Positions 27,171 through 35,620 of a stretch of DNA of 64,000 nucleotides are shown here, one piece after another (position 1 is the first letter of the stretch; the number at the start of each line of letters is the position of its first letter). Source of the DNA: Methanospirillum stamsii (lineage in GTDB: Archaea; Halobacteriota; Methanomicrobia; Methanomicrobiales; Methanospirillaceae). Made by a program: the position numbers and the translations under genes. The stretch lies in contig NZ_QGMZ01000011.1 of assembly GCF_003173335.1 (NCBI RefSeq), forward strand, positions 99,459 to 163,458, in the 5' to 3' direction. The notes beneath the pieces were generated by a model. That model ran no database searches, was not told where the DNA came from, and was given only the letters and a program-made list of their open reading frames with translations.

Positions 27171-28162
27171 GAATGAAACGACTCTAATGCCCTGATTAAA
27201 CGGTCATTTTCTTCAGGAGTCCGGACGGCTATTCGAATACTTGTCGGAAGTTCAAATGAAGTACAGTCACGAACCAGAATACCATGCTTCAAAAAGAGAT
27301 CAGTAATGATACGCGCATCTGTTTTTGTATCAATTAACAGATAATTTGCACTACCCGGGAAACAAACCCAACCATGATTTTGGACAACAGAAATTAACCG
27401 GTTTTTCTCTACAAGAATGCGTTGTCTTGAATACTCCAGTTCATGATAATGACTGAATGCTGATAAAACGACAGATTCAGCAAGAGCATTAATGGTCCAG
27501 GGGGGGCGCATTACTTCCATGGATGCAATCAAGGCAGGATCTCCTATCCCATACCCAAATCTTATACCAGGAATTGCAAAACTTTTCGTTAGAGAACGAA
27601 GAACAAAAATTCCGGGAGAATGCTCTCCGATAATACTCTGTTTTGGATCGGAAAGATCAATAAAGGCTTCATCAATACATACAATTCTACCTTCTTTTCT
27701 GAGATCATTTATCTTCTGGAAAAGATCATCGCGACTTAATAATACCCCGGATGGATTATCCGGATTGCAGATAAAAATCACATCTGCCTCATCTTCTTCA
27801 GATGGTTCAGCACCAGCAAGACGGGCTGATACTTCATATTCTGCAAAAGTATGAGGAGGCACATAGTATTTTTTCCCGCATCCAAGGACGGTGTGACAAA
27901 GGGTGCGGATAACTTCAACTGAACCATTTCCGAGCGTAACATTTTCCGGTGAACATTGATGATGTCGGGCGATGATCTGTTTTAACACTAAATATTCATC
28001 ATCCGGGTACCGGTATAATGCGTCTACCGGAACAGAGAGGTCAATTTTCGGGGGAAATGGATTAATACTAGCGCTGAAATCAATTATTTCACTCCTGTTT
28101 TTTGCAATATATCTGGCTCTTCCTCCATGAACAGCACGGAGTTCAGAATAATAATTCATCAA
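27158..28162 (-). CDS. cobD: L-threonine-O-3-phosphate decarboxylase
   Basis: A 334-residue PLP enzyme of the histidinol-phosphate aminotransferase family. DFSASINPFPP at the N-terminus and the FICNPDNPSG motif are characteristic of CobD, and the Schiff-base Lys lies in RSLTKSFAIPGIRFGYG near residue 200. CobD makes the aminopropanol phosphate arm of cobamides. A histidinol-phosphate aminotransferase role is the alternative, but coupling to cobY favours cobalamin. Two ATGs (28162, 28159) stand in tandem. Confidence 0.82.
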   Translation of the reverse strand: MMNYYSELRAVHGGRARYIAKNRSEIIDFSASINPFPPKIDLSVPVDALYRYPDDEYLVLKQIIARHHQCSPENVTLGNGSVEVIRTLCHTVLGCGKKYYVPPHTFAEYEVSARLAGAEPSEEDEADVIFICNPDNPSGVLLSRDDLFQKINDLRKEGRIVCIDEAFIDLSDPKQSIIGEHSPGIFVLRSLTKSFAIPGIRFGYGIGDPALIASMEVMRPPWTINALAESVVLSAFSHYHELEYSRQRILVEKNRLISVVQNHGWVCFPGSANYLLIDTKTDARIITDLFLKHGILVRDCTSFELPTSIRIAVRTPEENDRLIRALESFHSCMH

Positions 28163-28224
28163 TAATCTCTTTCCTATTCATATTCGTCAGATTGTTTACA
28201 GATATCTATTTGGTTTGATTAAAT

Positions 28225-28348
28225 ATCGAAAACTTTATTTATCTAAGAGGTGTATTCTGTGTATCTCGTTGTGTCTGACTCTTGTCACCTATGTGTCAGA
28301 CGGATGACAGACAGATGACCGACAAATGTCAGATCATGAGGCCCAGTT
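28225..28348 (+). promoter_or_regulatory. cdrS-ftsZ2 promoter and TGTC/GACA-rich leader
   Basis: A TATA-like ACTTTATTTATCT (about 28231-28243) precedes a leader dense in GTC/GAC elements. GTCTGAC (28273-28279) and GTCAGAC (28295-28301) form an inverted pair 15 bases apart, and GACAGACAG, GATGACC and ATGTCAGA repeats follow up to the cdrS start. The arrangement fits binding of the RHH regulator to its own operon. Confidence 0.45.
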
Positions 28349-28519
28349 ATGAAGCGGATCACCATCCGGTTGCCTGAACAGCAGATAACAATGCTGGAGA
28401 AGATGGTTGAGGCGGGTGAATTTCCCACCGTCTCCGAGGCTATCAGGGATGCTGTACGTATGCTCATCGAAAAGCGGGCAACCAGAGTGCTCGCTGACAG
28501 TGATCAACTGTCATTTTAG
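28349..28519 (+). CDS. cdrS: Ribbon-helix-helix regulator, CdrS-like
   Basis: A 56-residue protein below usual ORF cut-offs. It begins MKRITIRLPEQQ, a ribbon strand, then two helices with GEFPTVSEAIRDAVRMLIEK, the standard RHH/CopG pattern. In haloarchaea the same small RHH protein CdrS is encoded directly upstream of ftsZ2 and controls cell-division genes; position, size and fold match here, 19 bases before ftsZ2. It probably binds the GTC/GAC-rich leader as a dimer or multimer. Confidence 0.85.
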   Translation: MKRITIRLPEQQITMLEKMVEAGEFPTVSEAIRDAVRMLIEKRATRVLADSDQLSF

Positions 28520-28538
28520 ACGTGAGGGGGATTAAAGT

Positions 28539-29708
28539 ATGCAGAGTATCATCAATGCCGCAGTCATCAATGCGGAAAGAGAGAAAGAACTCAAGAACAA
28601 TTCACAGTGTTATGATGATGATATGGATGGTCAACCACGTATTGTCATCATTGGTTGTGGTGGGGCAGGAAATAATACGATTAACCGGCTTCATCATATG
28701 GGTGTCTCCGGCGCTGAAACAATTGCCATCAATACAGATAAACAGCACTTGGACATGATACAGGCAGATAAGAGAATCCTTATTGGAAAAAGCCTTACAA
28801 AGGGACTTGGTGCAGGGGGTTATCCGGAGATTGGCAGAAAAGCAGCAGAAATGGCACGCCCGACCCTTGAAAATCTTCTAGAATCTGTTGATCTCTGCTT
28901 TATCACTGCAGGCATGGGAGGAGGCACAGGTACCGGTTCAGCCCCTGCAGTTGCCCAGATTGCCAAGGAGCAGGGAGCAATTGTTGTAGGTATGGTATCA
29001 TACCCCTTTGATGTTGAAAAAGCCAGGCTAATCAGAGCTGAAGACGGCCTTGAAGCAATGTCAAAAGCCTGTGATTCAGTTATTCTGCTGGATAATAACC
29101 GACTCAAAAGTTTTGTTCCAAATCTCCCGCTGGCCCAGTCATTCTCAGTGATGGATCAGCTCATCGGAGAAACCGTAAAAGGAATTACTGAAACCATTAC
29201 AGAGCCTTCACTGATTAATATTGATTACGCTGATGTCAGGGCAATAATGAGCAAAGGTGGAGTTGCCACTATGCTTGTTGGAGAATCAAAGCAGCAGAAC
29301 AAAGCCGAAAGTGTTGTTCGTGAATGTCTTTCTAATCCAATGCTTGACATTGACTACCGTGGAGCTACCGGGGCATTGATCCACATCACCGGCGGAAGTG
29401 ATCTGACACTCATAGAATCTGAAGAGATAGCTTCCTCTCTTACCTATGAATTGGATCCTCACGCAGATGTCATCTGGGGAGCCCGTATACGCTCAGATAT
29501 GGAGGGAAAAGTCAGAGTTCTTGCAATTATGACCGGAGTAAAAAACGGCGATACCGTTGCCAAACCAAAACAGCCATACCGGGAAAAACTCGACCGCATT
29601 GAAGAACAGATCAGATACCCCAAAACCCCGGATATTGCGCGAATCAAACCCCGGTCAGTAGCCACTGCAATTGATTATGCAAGTGGACCTGACATTATGT
29701 GGATGTAA
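28539..29708 (+). CDS. ftsZ2: Cell division tubulin homologue FtsZ2
   Basis: A 389-residue Fts[15 protein letters not shown] (residues 38-51) and [11 protein letters not shown] (about 126-136) are the GTP-binding loops, and [15 protein letters not shown] supplies the T7-loop acidic residues. A 30-residue N-terminal extension precedes the GTPase. The C-terminal tail lacks an obvious bacterial FtsA/ZipA peptide. Assignment to FtsZ2 rests on the cdrS neighbour. GAGGGGG lies just before the ATG. Confidence 0.92.
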   Translation: MQSIINAAVINAEREKELKNNSQCYDDDMDGQPRIVIIGCGGAGNNTINRLHHMGVSGAETIAINTDKQHLDMIQADKRILIGKSLTKGLGAGGYPEIGRKAAEMARPTLENLLESVDLCFITAGMGGGTGTGSAPAVAQIAKEQGAIVVGMVSYPFDVEKARLIRAEDGLEAMSKACDSVILLDNNRLKSFVPNLPLAQSFSVMDQLIGETVKGITETITEPSLINIDYADVRAIMSKGGVATMLVGESKQQNKAESVVRECLSNPMLDIDYRGATGALIHITGGSDLTLIESEEIASSLTYELDPHADVIWGARIRSDMEGKVRVLAIMTGVKNGDTVAKPKQPYREKLDRIEEQIRYPKTPDIARIKPRSVATAIDYASGPDIMWM

Positions 29709-29747
29709 ACCACAAAGACCTAATTACAACTGCCATAGTACCTTTCA

Positions 29748-29773
29748 ATATCATTTTTCCCTTCTTCTTCTTA
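29748..29773 (+). terminator. T-rich 3' end signal after ftsZ2
   Basis: A run of TCATTTTTCCCTTCTTCTTCTT about 45-65 bases after the ftsZ2 stop is the sort of T-rich tract that terminates archaeal RNA polymerase. Confidence 0.4.
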
Positions 29774-29819
29774 CGAAATTATTAAAAGCGATGTTATCTT
29801 TTTAATAGTAGAAGGTCAC

Positions 29820-30106
29820 AGGATCCCTTCGCGATTTAATGAACGAAGGACTCTTGTTCATGAGCCTTTTGGTATTGGGAGTCGAACATACGTGGATCGT
29901 GTAACGAACAAGCACTGTAGTCGAACAGATGAATGTTATACTGCCCTTTCAGGGTGGCAGGTTTCCGGATTAAGAAACCTGAAGCGATACTTATCTCTGA
30001 TTCTGCCGTTTTCACACGTCCTTTTGTACATACTTCGTATTGCTTTTGCGTATGTCCCATCTCTCGCACCGGTAGGGGATACCAGACGTGCCTTTTTAAT
30101 GCGAGG
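29820..30106 (+). ncRNA. Candidate structured non-coding RNA or long leader
   Basis: This 409-base gene-free gap carries a TATA-like CTTTTTAATAG near 29798, then a dense set of perfect stems: CCTTCG/CGAAGG (29825, 29843), GACTC/GAGTC (29849, 29879), CTGCC/GGCAG (29941, 29956), CAGGTTTC/GAAACCTG (29958, 29974), ACATAC/GTATGT (about 30028, 30050) and CACGTC/GACGTG (30015, 30085). TCTTGTTC can also pair with GAACAAG (29906), an alternative fold. It is not SRP RNA (no conserved tetraloop region) and not RNase P. It may be independent or the 5' leader of the coiled-coil gene. Confidence 0.4.
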
Positions 30107-30117
30107 ATTGGTTAACG

Positions 30118-30978
30118 ATGTTGAATGAACTGATTGATAAAAGAAAAGTAACTGTCTCGGGATCTGAGGATCACAAAATAAAACGGAATGAGTATAATGC
30201 ACAGGCAAGCCAGTTCGCCCGTGAACGAAATACTCTAAATAACCAGACCCGTGAATGTGTTGAAGAGGCTCAAAAGCACAAAGAGCTCCGGGACCAGTTC
30301 AACAAGGAAGTTCAGGAACTTAAGGACAAGAGAAACGAACTCAATGAACAGGCAAATGTCCTCTTTGGTGAAATTGATTCCTTCAAGAAAGAACATGGTG
30401 GTATTAAGAGCCGCAGTATCAAGGAATTGCACAAGCAAATTGAGCATCTTGAATTCAGGCAACAGACCGAAGTGTTCACTACCGAGAAGGAACGTGAACT
30501 CATTGAGAAGATTAAAGCTCTGAAAGAACAACTGCGGGAACAGGAAGCTGAGATTGAGCAGAATAAAGAAGTCAGAGAGAAAATTGCCCAGGCAAAAGAA
30601 CTTCGCAGACAGGCATCTGAGATCCATGATCATGTTACCCAGTTAGCCGAAGATGCTCAGAAACACCATGACCTTATGGTAGAATGCTATCGAAAAGCTG
30701 ATTCTTCCCGTGAGAAAGCAGACGAATCACATAAAAAATTTGTTGAAGCACAGGAAGCCGCTGATAACGAGCATAAACTCTTCATTTCCTGCCAGAAAGA
30801 ACTCCGCGATTATGATAAGGTAATTGGCGGTCTGCGCAAGAAGACTAAAAAAGTTAAAAACACCAAAGAGCAGAAAGAAGTTCGGAAAGAAGCTGAACAG
30901 ATATTCTCACAGTTCAAGGCGGGAGAAAAACTTACCACCGAAGACCTGCTTCTTCTCCAGCGCTCCAGACTTATTTAA
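30118..30978 (+). CDS. COG1340 archaeal coiled-coil protein
   Basis: A 286-residue, highly charged protein that is almost entirely heptad-rich coiled coil, with repeated short motifs such as RDQFNKEV, KRNELNEQAN and AKELRRQASEI and no membrane segment. It belongs to an uncharacterised archaeal family sometimes mislabelled phosphoserine phosphatase; nothing here supports an enzyme. A TATA-like CCTTTTTAATG at 30091 is only about 22 bases before the ATG, so it may be leaderless or read from the upstream structured region. Confidence 0.8.
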   Translation: MLNELIDKRKVTVSGSEDHKIKRNEYNAQASQFARERNTLNNQTRECVEEAQKHKELRDQFNKEVQELKDKRNELNEQANVLFGEIDSFKKEHGGIKSRSIKELHKQIEHLEFRQQTEVFTTEKERELIEKIKALKEQLREQEAEIEQNKEVREKIAQAKELRRQASEIHDHVTQLAEDAQKHHDLMVECYRKADSSREKADESHKKFVEAQEAADNEHKLFISCQKELRDYDKVIGGLRKKTKKVKNTKEQKEVRKEAEQIFSQFKAGEKLTTEDLLLLQRSRLI

Positions 30979-31034
30979 CCCAAAAATCTTTTTTTAAAGA
31001 AGTCATTTATAGGGATGAAACCAATATCTTGGTA

Positions 31035-32159
31035 ATGGGTTTTATCCGGACATTAGTTCTCAATATCGACCGCGATGATGATATTGGATTTAAATCATCC
31101 ATTGAAAGTCCGGTAATTGGAAGAGAAGCCTGTCTGAATGCGGCAATTAAACTCGCTTTGACTGATCCTGAAGACTCCGATTTAAATGCAATTTTTCAGG
31201 CAGTCTCTACTTATGATAAATTAATACAAGATGGAGAAGATGCAGAGGTTGTCGTTATCGGTGGAAACCACTTCAGGTTTATTGAGGGTGATAGAAAAAT
31301 TGCCCGTTTACTTGATGAAATAATTGCACAAACCGGTTGTAATCAGTGTATACTCGTCACTGATGGTGGTGAAGATGAATATATTCTCCCAATCATTCAG
31401 GGAAAAATAACAATTTCTTCTATCCAAAGAGTTGTAGTTTCACAGATGCCCAACCTGGAAGGTACATACTATATTCTGAAAAAATTGGTAAGTGATCCAA
31501 AAATTTCAAAAATTGTTCTGGTTCTTCCTGGTCTGACTCTTCTTCTCTATGCCATAAGTTATACAGTAAACCGACCTGAAATAGCAACAATTGTAATTGC
31601 CGGATGTATTGGCGGATACCTGCTTTATAAAGGCTTTTCACTTGATGATATTGTCCGAACACAAGTAATTGACCTTCGTTCAACATTATACCGGGGTAGG
31701 TTTTCCTTTGTTACATATATTGGAGGATTAATATTTGCCATTGTGGGAGTTATGGAAGGCACTAATGCGCTGACTAATTACTGGGATGGAAGTGGCATAT
31801 TTCCAATGGCAATAATATTCCTCTGGGGGGCGGTAGCCTGGTTTACCCTTGCAGCCATAACTACCTCTCTGGGATCGATGATAGATAGTTTTCTCTACGA
31901 ACGCGAAAGTTTATCCCGCGCAGTAATTTTTTCCTACTTCATCTGTGCAATTGGTGTTCTAGCTTTTGGAGGAATGAGTTATACACTTTCCAACCTGGGC
32001 ATTAGTCAATTCCCTGTTACTCAGGAACTGGGTATAACATATATTATTCAGGGTGCCTTTGGTGGACTTATTTGTGCCTTTGTCGGGATTATCCTACAGC
32101 ATTTCATTTCAATATGGGCTCAAAAAGAAGAAAAAGCCATTATCAAATCTGAATTTTGA
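31035..32159 (+). CDS. DUF373 family membrane protein
   Basis: A 374-residue DUF373 protein. The soluble N-terminal domain (to about residue 150) has VLNIDRDDDIG and ILVTDGGEDEY acidic motifs; six or so transmembrane helices follow between about residues 160 and 365. The family is archaeal and uncharacterised. I use the ATG at 31035; a TTG lies two codons earlier. Confidence 0.8.
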   Translation: MGFIRTLVLNIDRDDDIGFKSSIESPVIGREACLNAAIKLALTDPEDSDLNAIFQAVSTYDKLIQDGEDAEVVVIGGNHFRFIEGDRKIARLLDEIIAQTGCNQCILVTDGGEDEYILPIIQGKITISSIQRVVVSQMPNLEGTYYILKKLVSDPKISKIVLVLPGLTLLLYAISYTVNRPEIATIVIAGCIGGYLLYKGFSLDDIVRTQVIDLRSTLYRGRFSFVTYIGGLIFAIVGVMEGTNALTNYWDGSGIFPMAIIFLWGAVAWFTLAAITTSLGSMIDSFLYERESLSRAVIFSYFICAIGVLAFGGMSYTLSNLGISQFPVTQELGITYIIQGAFGGLICAFVGIILQHFISIWAQKEEKAIIKSEF

Positions 32160-32251
32160 TTCCTTTTTTTGCAGTTATAAACCTTCCAGGGGACAAGTTT
32201 AAGTTCTTATCAGTCTCTTTTGACCTTATCTGATCTCCTGGAGGGATGATT

Positions 32252-33445
32252 ATGAGGGATATTATTCAGCACATAATTGTACTGTTTATCTTTTCTTTGT
32301 TCGTTAGTTTATGCTGCACAAGTGTAGATGCGATAACTGCTAAGGCCAGTATTGCACCAGTTCAGGGACCAGTTCCACTGAATGTTATGTTCACAGATAT
32401 CTCAGAAGGAACCCCCGTAGAATGGCATTGGGATTTTGGAGATGGATTTACCGGAGATGGGCCAGGGATTATTCATACATACATATCTCCAGGAACCTAT
32501 ACCATTAAACTCATGGTTTTGGATGAGAAAGGATTTTCAGACACAGTTATTTTCGAAAATATTATCATAGCCTATTCAAATCCATTTATGCCAGTAATTC
32601 CAGTAACGATTCCATCTTTTTCAGCTGATTTTACCGGTCAGCCTCAATCAGGTCCGGCGCCTCTCAGTGTCACCTTTACTGATCTTTCTAAAGGAGAACC
32701 ATCGACGTGGATTTGGGATTTTGGAGATGGAACTACATCTAATATCCAAAATCCGGAACATGTGTATAGTAATCCCGGAACATACTCAGTAGTCCTGAAA
32801 ATTTCTAAGGGCACCAGCACCGGCATGAAGGAACGAAAATATTACATCAAAGTTTTAGAATCAGCAGCGATTTTTTCTGATGAATTTCATTCTGAAATAA
32901 CTACACCAATTCAAAAAACAGCTACTTCTGCTCTTGATATTCCTGAAAGCAATTTTATACACCAGGAAGTAACTGAGCAAAAATTACTACAGGCATCTGA
33001 TAATGAATGTGATTCAGGACTAACTTTTTCAAGTGAAACTGAATTATTAAATCAGAGGGAGATATTTTCACTGAAATTGAAAGGAAACCCTTTAGAAAGA
33101 GTATACCTATGGATAACACAGGATTTACAACCAGATTTAGAAAAATCAGAGGTATATCCAAGATTTATGAATGAGGATTTTTTATATGATGAAAAAACAG
33201 GACCATACACAATCGGCTCATTCATTCCAAATACTACAACCGGATTATCGATAATTGATACTATCCCGGAAAAAACAGGAGATTATTTTACTGCCTATTA
33301 TGGACTTGTTGCCCTTGATAAAAATGGAGAACAGGATATTGTGATTGATACCAGTGATTCATCTCCCGGGATATACGCAGTTCATGCACTATCAGGTGAT
33401 AATTCGGCATCATGTATTAAAAATTTTATATTTACGATAAACTGA
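32252..33445 (+). CDS. Secreted PKD-domain protein
   Basis: A 397-residue secreted protein. The signal peptide runs to about residue 26 (SVDA). Two PKD domains follow, each with the WDFGDG hallmark (EWHWDFGDGFTG near residue 60 and TWIWDFGDGTTS near 155) and the NPEHVYSNPGTYSV strand. The C-terminal 200 residues are an unassigned beta-rich domain resembling DUF3821-like surface modules. The start at 32252 has GGAGG seven bases upstream; the in-frame ATG at 32246 is too close. It begins the surface-protein island. Confidence 0.85.
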   Translation: MRDIIQHIIVLFIFSLFVSLCCTSVDAITAKASIAPVQGPVPLNVMFTDISEGTPVEWHWDFGDGFTGDGPGIIHTYISPGTYTIKLMVLDEKGFSDTVIFENIIIAYSNPFMPVIPVTIPSFSADFTGQPQSGPAPLSVTFTDLSKGEPSTWIWDFGDGTTSNIQNPEHVYSNPGTYSVVLKISKGTSTGMKERKYYIKVLESAAIFSDEFHSEITTPIQKTATSALDIPESNFIHQEVTEQKLLQASDNECDSGLTFSSETELLNQREIFSLKLKGNPLERVYLWITQDLQPDLEKSEVYPRFMNEDFLYDEKTGPYTIGSFIPNTTTGLSIIDTIPEKTGDYFTAYYGLVALDKNGEQDIVIDTSDSSPGIYAVHALSGDNSASCIKNFIFTIN

Positions 33446-33498
33446 AACTGATAAAACAAAAAATTAAGGATTGATTATATTATAAAAAGAGGGGAAAA

Positions 33499-34761
33499 AT
33501 GAGAGACAAAATTCAAATCTTATTGTCTATTACGATAATTTTTATATGGTTTATAAGTTCTTTTGTATCCGGAATCCAGGTCACATTTCCAGGAATAATA
33601 GGCTTTACAAGTATGACTGATAGTATCTCAATGGGTACGATTTCTTCAGGTATGGGTTCATCGAGTAATCTGGAATTCAGTTCAGATACTCTGATTGTGA
33701 CAGGCGGTACAACAAAACCAACACCAGTACCAACAATAGCGGCTACTGCCGGACCCGGTTCCCTTGTAATCCCGGCTCAATGGACACAATCGAATCAACC
33801 GGGAATTTTTGTGGACCCAATTACATCGACAAGCTGGATATATGATCCTGTTTTTATGAGATACATCGCTCCGGCAGTTGGTTGGTTTTTGATAGTAAAG
33901 GGCAACCAACTTGGAGAAGTTGAAGGATTCTATTATTACGATATTGTTGGTAAAAAATTATACAACTCCCTTACCGGAGAGATAATACCAATAGAACAAA
34001 CGGGGATTACTTCAGGTGGAACTCCTATTTCCGGTGGAATTTCCGGGGGGGCAAATCCTACTTCCATACCCTCAAGTATCCCCACTTCAATTCCATCCGG
34101 CCCTGTAATTGTTGCTGGTTCACAGGATCAACAAACAGAAACAAACGGACAGTATTCAACTCAGTCTACCAATCCAAATGAGGGATGTCTGGTTGTGTGT
34201 CAGTCTTGTCCTTCCGGATATTGTAATGATTGTAATAATAATGGAACATGCGATGAGGAAGAAGGCAGTCTCCAAACTGATTCAATTGGAGGTATAGATG
34301 AAAACCCACAGGACAGTATTCAACGAGACAGAAACCTGTCAAATCAATCTGGTGATATTGATGATGGGGGATTATCTGAAGAACCACAGTCTTCAATCCA
34401 CTATATGAGAGGAATAGGGTACGGTCCATTCGAGGTAATCGAATGTATTGATCCTTATCCATGCCTCTATTGTATAGATGAAAATAGGGACGGGCTTTGT
34501 TCAGAAACAGATTGCCACCTTATCAGTTGTGATAAATCAATGGATTGTATCTACTGTCTTGATTGTGACCATGACGGAGATTGTGACACGGATAAAATCA
34601 TTATCACAAACTGCACAGAAGAAGAACCATGTATTTCCTTCGATTATTGTGATGATTCGGATTTGGATGGAATGTGTAATTTAAAACTGATAGATCCGGA
34701 ACTGAATGCTGATTCATTATCGCAGAATATGAGTAATCTGATACCGGTTGAGGAGTTATAG
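33499..34761 (+). CDS. Secreted Cys/Asp-rich protein, paralogue 1
   Basis: A 420-residue secreted protein with signal segment (to about residue 25) and Ser/Gly-rich region. A domain around residues 95-165 has the pattern DPITxSxW, GxFLI or GWFLI, and a YYYD...YNSLTGEI end; it is shared with the next gene. The C-terminal half holds four short repeats of the type C-x-D-x-(N/D)-x-D/N-G-x-C: CNDCNNNGTCDEE, CIDENRDGLCSE, CLDCDHDGDCDT, CDDSDLDGMCN. These resemble calcium-binding thrombospondin-3 or EF-hand-like loops clamped by disulfides. Function is unknown. Confidence 0.75.
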   Translation: MRDKIQILLSITIIFIWFISSFVSGIQVTFPGIIGFTSMTDSISMGTISSGMGSSSNLEFSSDTLIVTGGTTKPTPVPTIAATAGPGSLVIPAQWTQSNQPGIFVDPITSTSWIYDPVFMRYIAPAVGWFLIVKGNQLGEVEGFYYYDIVGKKLYNSLTGEIIPIEQTGITSGGTPISGGISGGANPTSIPSSIPTSIPSGPVIVAGSQDQQTETNGQYSTQSTNPNEGCLVVCQSCPSGYCNDCNNNGTCDEEEGSLQTDSIGGIDENPQDSIQRDRNLSNQSGDIDDGGLSEEPQSSIHYMRGIGYGPFEVIECIDPYPCLYCIDENRDGLCSETDCHLISCDKSMDCIYCLDCDHDGDCDTDKIIITNCTEEEPCISFDYCDDSDLDGMCNLKLIDPELNADSLSQNMSNLIPVEEL

Positions 34762-35520
34762 GTGATAAAAATGAAAAAAACCAGACAAATGTTCCATATA
34801 ACATTATGTATTTTAACTCTCGGGTTTTTAGTATCAGGAGTTTATGCATACTCAGTTAGTTCAGGGAGTTATTCTTCATCAGGTTCGCTTTCATTTGATT
34901 CTTCAAAGGGAATTTCCAAAACATCAGTTACTACTATCTCATCTCCTTCCCAAAGTCAATCACCTCAGGGCGGACAGACAATAGCACCTGCATTACAAAT
35001 TCCACCGACATGGATTCTTGATATAAATACAGCCACATTTTTTGACCCCATAACCAATTCAGCCTGGACATTTGACCGGATATTGCAAAAATTTTATAGT
35101 CCGAAATCCGGGTTATTCTTAATCACATTATATCAACAGGACCAGTCAGGAAATGTTGCATACACACAATATTACTATAATCCTTTTACAGGATCTTTTT
35201 ATGACATTTTATCCGGACAAATTCTCTTTACAAATCCCTTATCTATCGGTTCTCCTATTCAACCCGGAATCAGTGCAACCGCTCTACCAACACAACAACC
35301 CACCAATATAGTTGCATCTTCAGTATCACAAAGTAGTTCAACGATTGTGGCAAGTCCTAGCAGAGTCGACGAAACAAGTCCAGGAGGATTGGATGAAGCT
35401 GCTCAGAGTTCTTTCATGCCATATGAATGCCCGATCCTAAACTGCCCGGACTGTGATGGAGGATATTGTATTGATTGTGATAATGACGGGATATGTGATG
35501 AATCAGGTGAATGGATCTAA
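34762..35520 (+). CDS. Secreted Cys/Asp-rich protein, paralogue 2
   Basis: A 252-residue shorter relative of the upstream protein. It has a signal peptide (cleavage near GVYA), a Ser-rich segment, and the shared domain with DPITNSAW, GLFLI and YYYNPFTGSFYDILSGQI. The end is a single Cys/Asp motif CPDCDGGYCIDCDNDGICDE. GTG 34762 directly follows the previous stop and has GAGGAG six bases upstream; ATG 34771 is an alternative. Tandem placement and the same order of parts show duplication. Confidence 0.72.
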   Translation: MIKMKKTRQMFHITLCILTLGFLVSGVYAYSVSSGSYSSSGSLSFDSSKGISKTSVTTISSPSQSQSPQGGQTIAPALQIPPTWILDINTATFFDPITNSAWTFDRILQKFYSPKSGLFLITLYQQDQSGNVAYTQYYYNPFTGSFYDILSGQILFTNPLSIGSPIQPGISATALPTQQPTNIVASSVSQSSSTIVASPSRVDETSPGGLDEAAQSSFMPYECPILNCPDCDGGYCIDCDNDGICDESGEWI

Positions 35521-35565
35521 CCTTTTTTAATTTATTATTTTTTTGTAAATTATTTATTTTAACAT
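35521..35565 (+). terminator. T-rich terminator after the Cys/Asp-rich pair
   Basis: CCTTTTTTAATTTATTATTTTTTTG begins right after the stop codon. Two T-runs of six and seven bases are adequate for archaeal termination, and they separate this pair from the large gene at 35621. Confidence 0.45.
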
Positions 35566-35620
35566 AATTTCATTTAACATCAATAATTACGTTCTTTATT
35601 CTGAAGAATAATGTGATATC

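Noticed and set aside
29820..30106. SRP 7S RNA or second RNase P RNA
   Set aside because: Neither the SRP helix 8 core nor RNase P conserved regions can be found.
29892..30208. Short frames on both strands between ftsZ2 and the coiled-coil gene
   Set aside because: Mutually overlapping, without ribosome sites, and lying across strong inverted repeats; RNA structure explains the sequence better.
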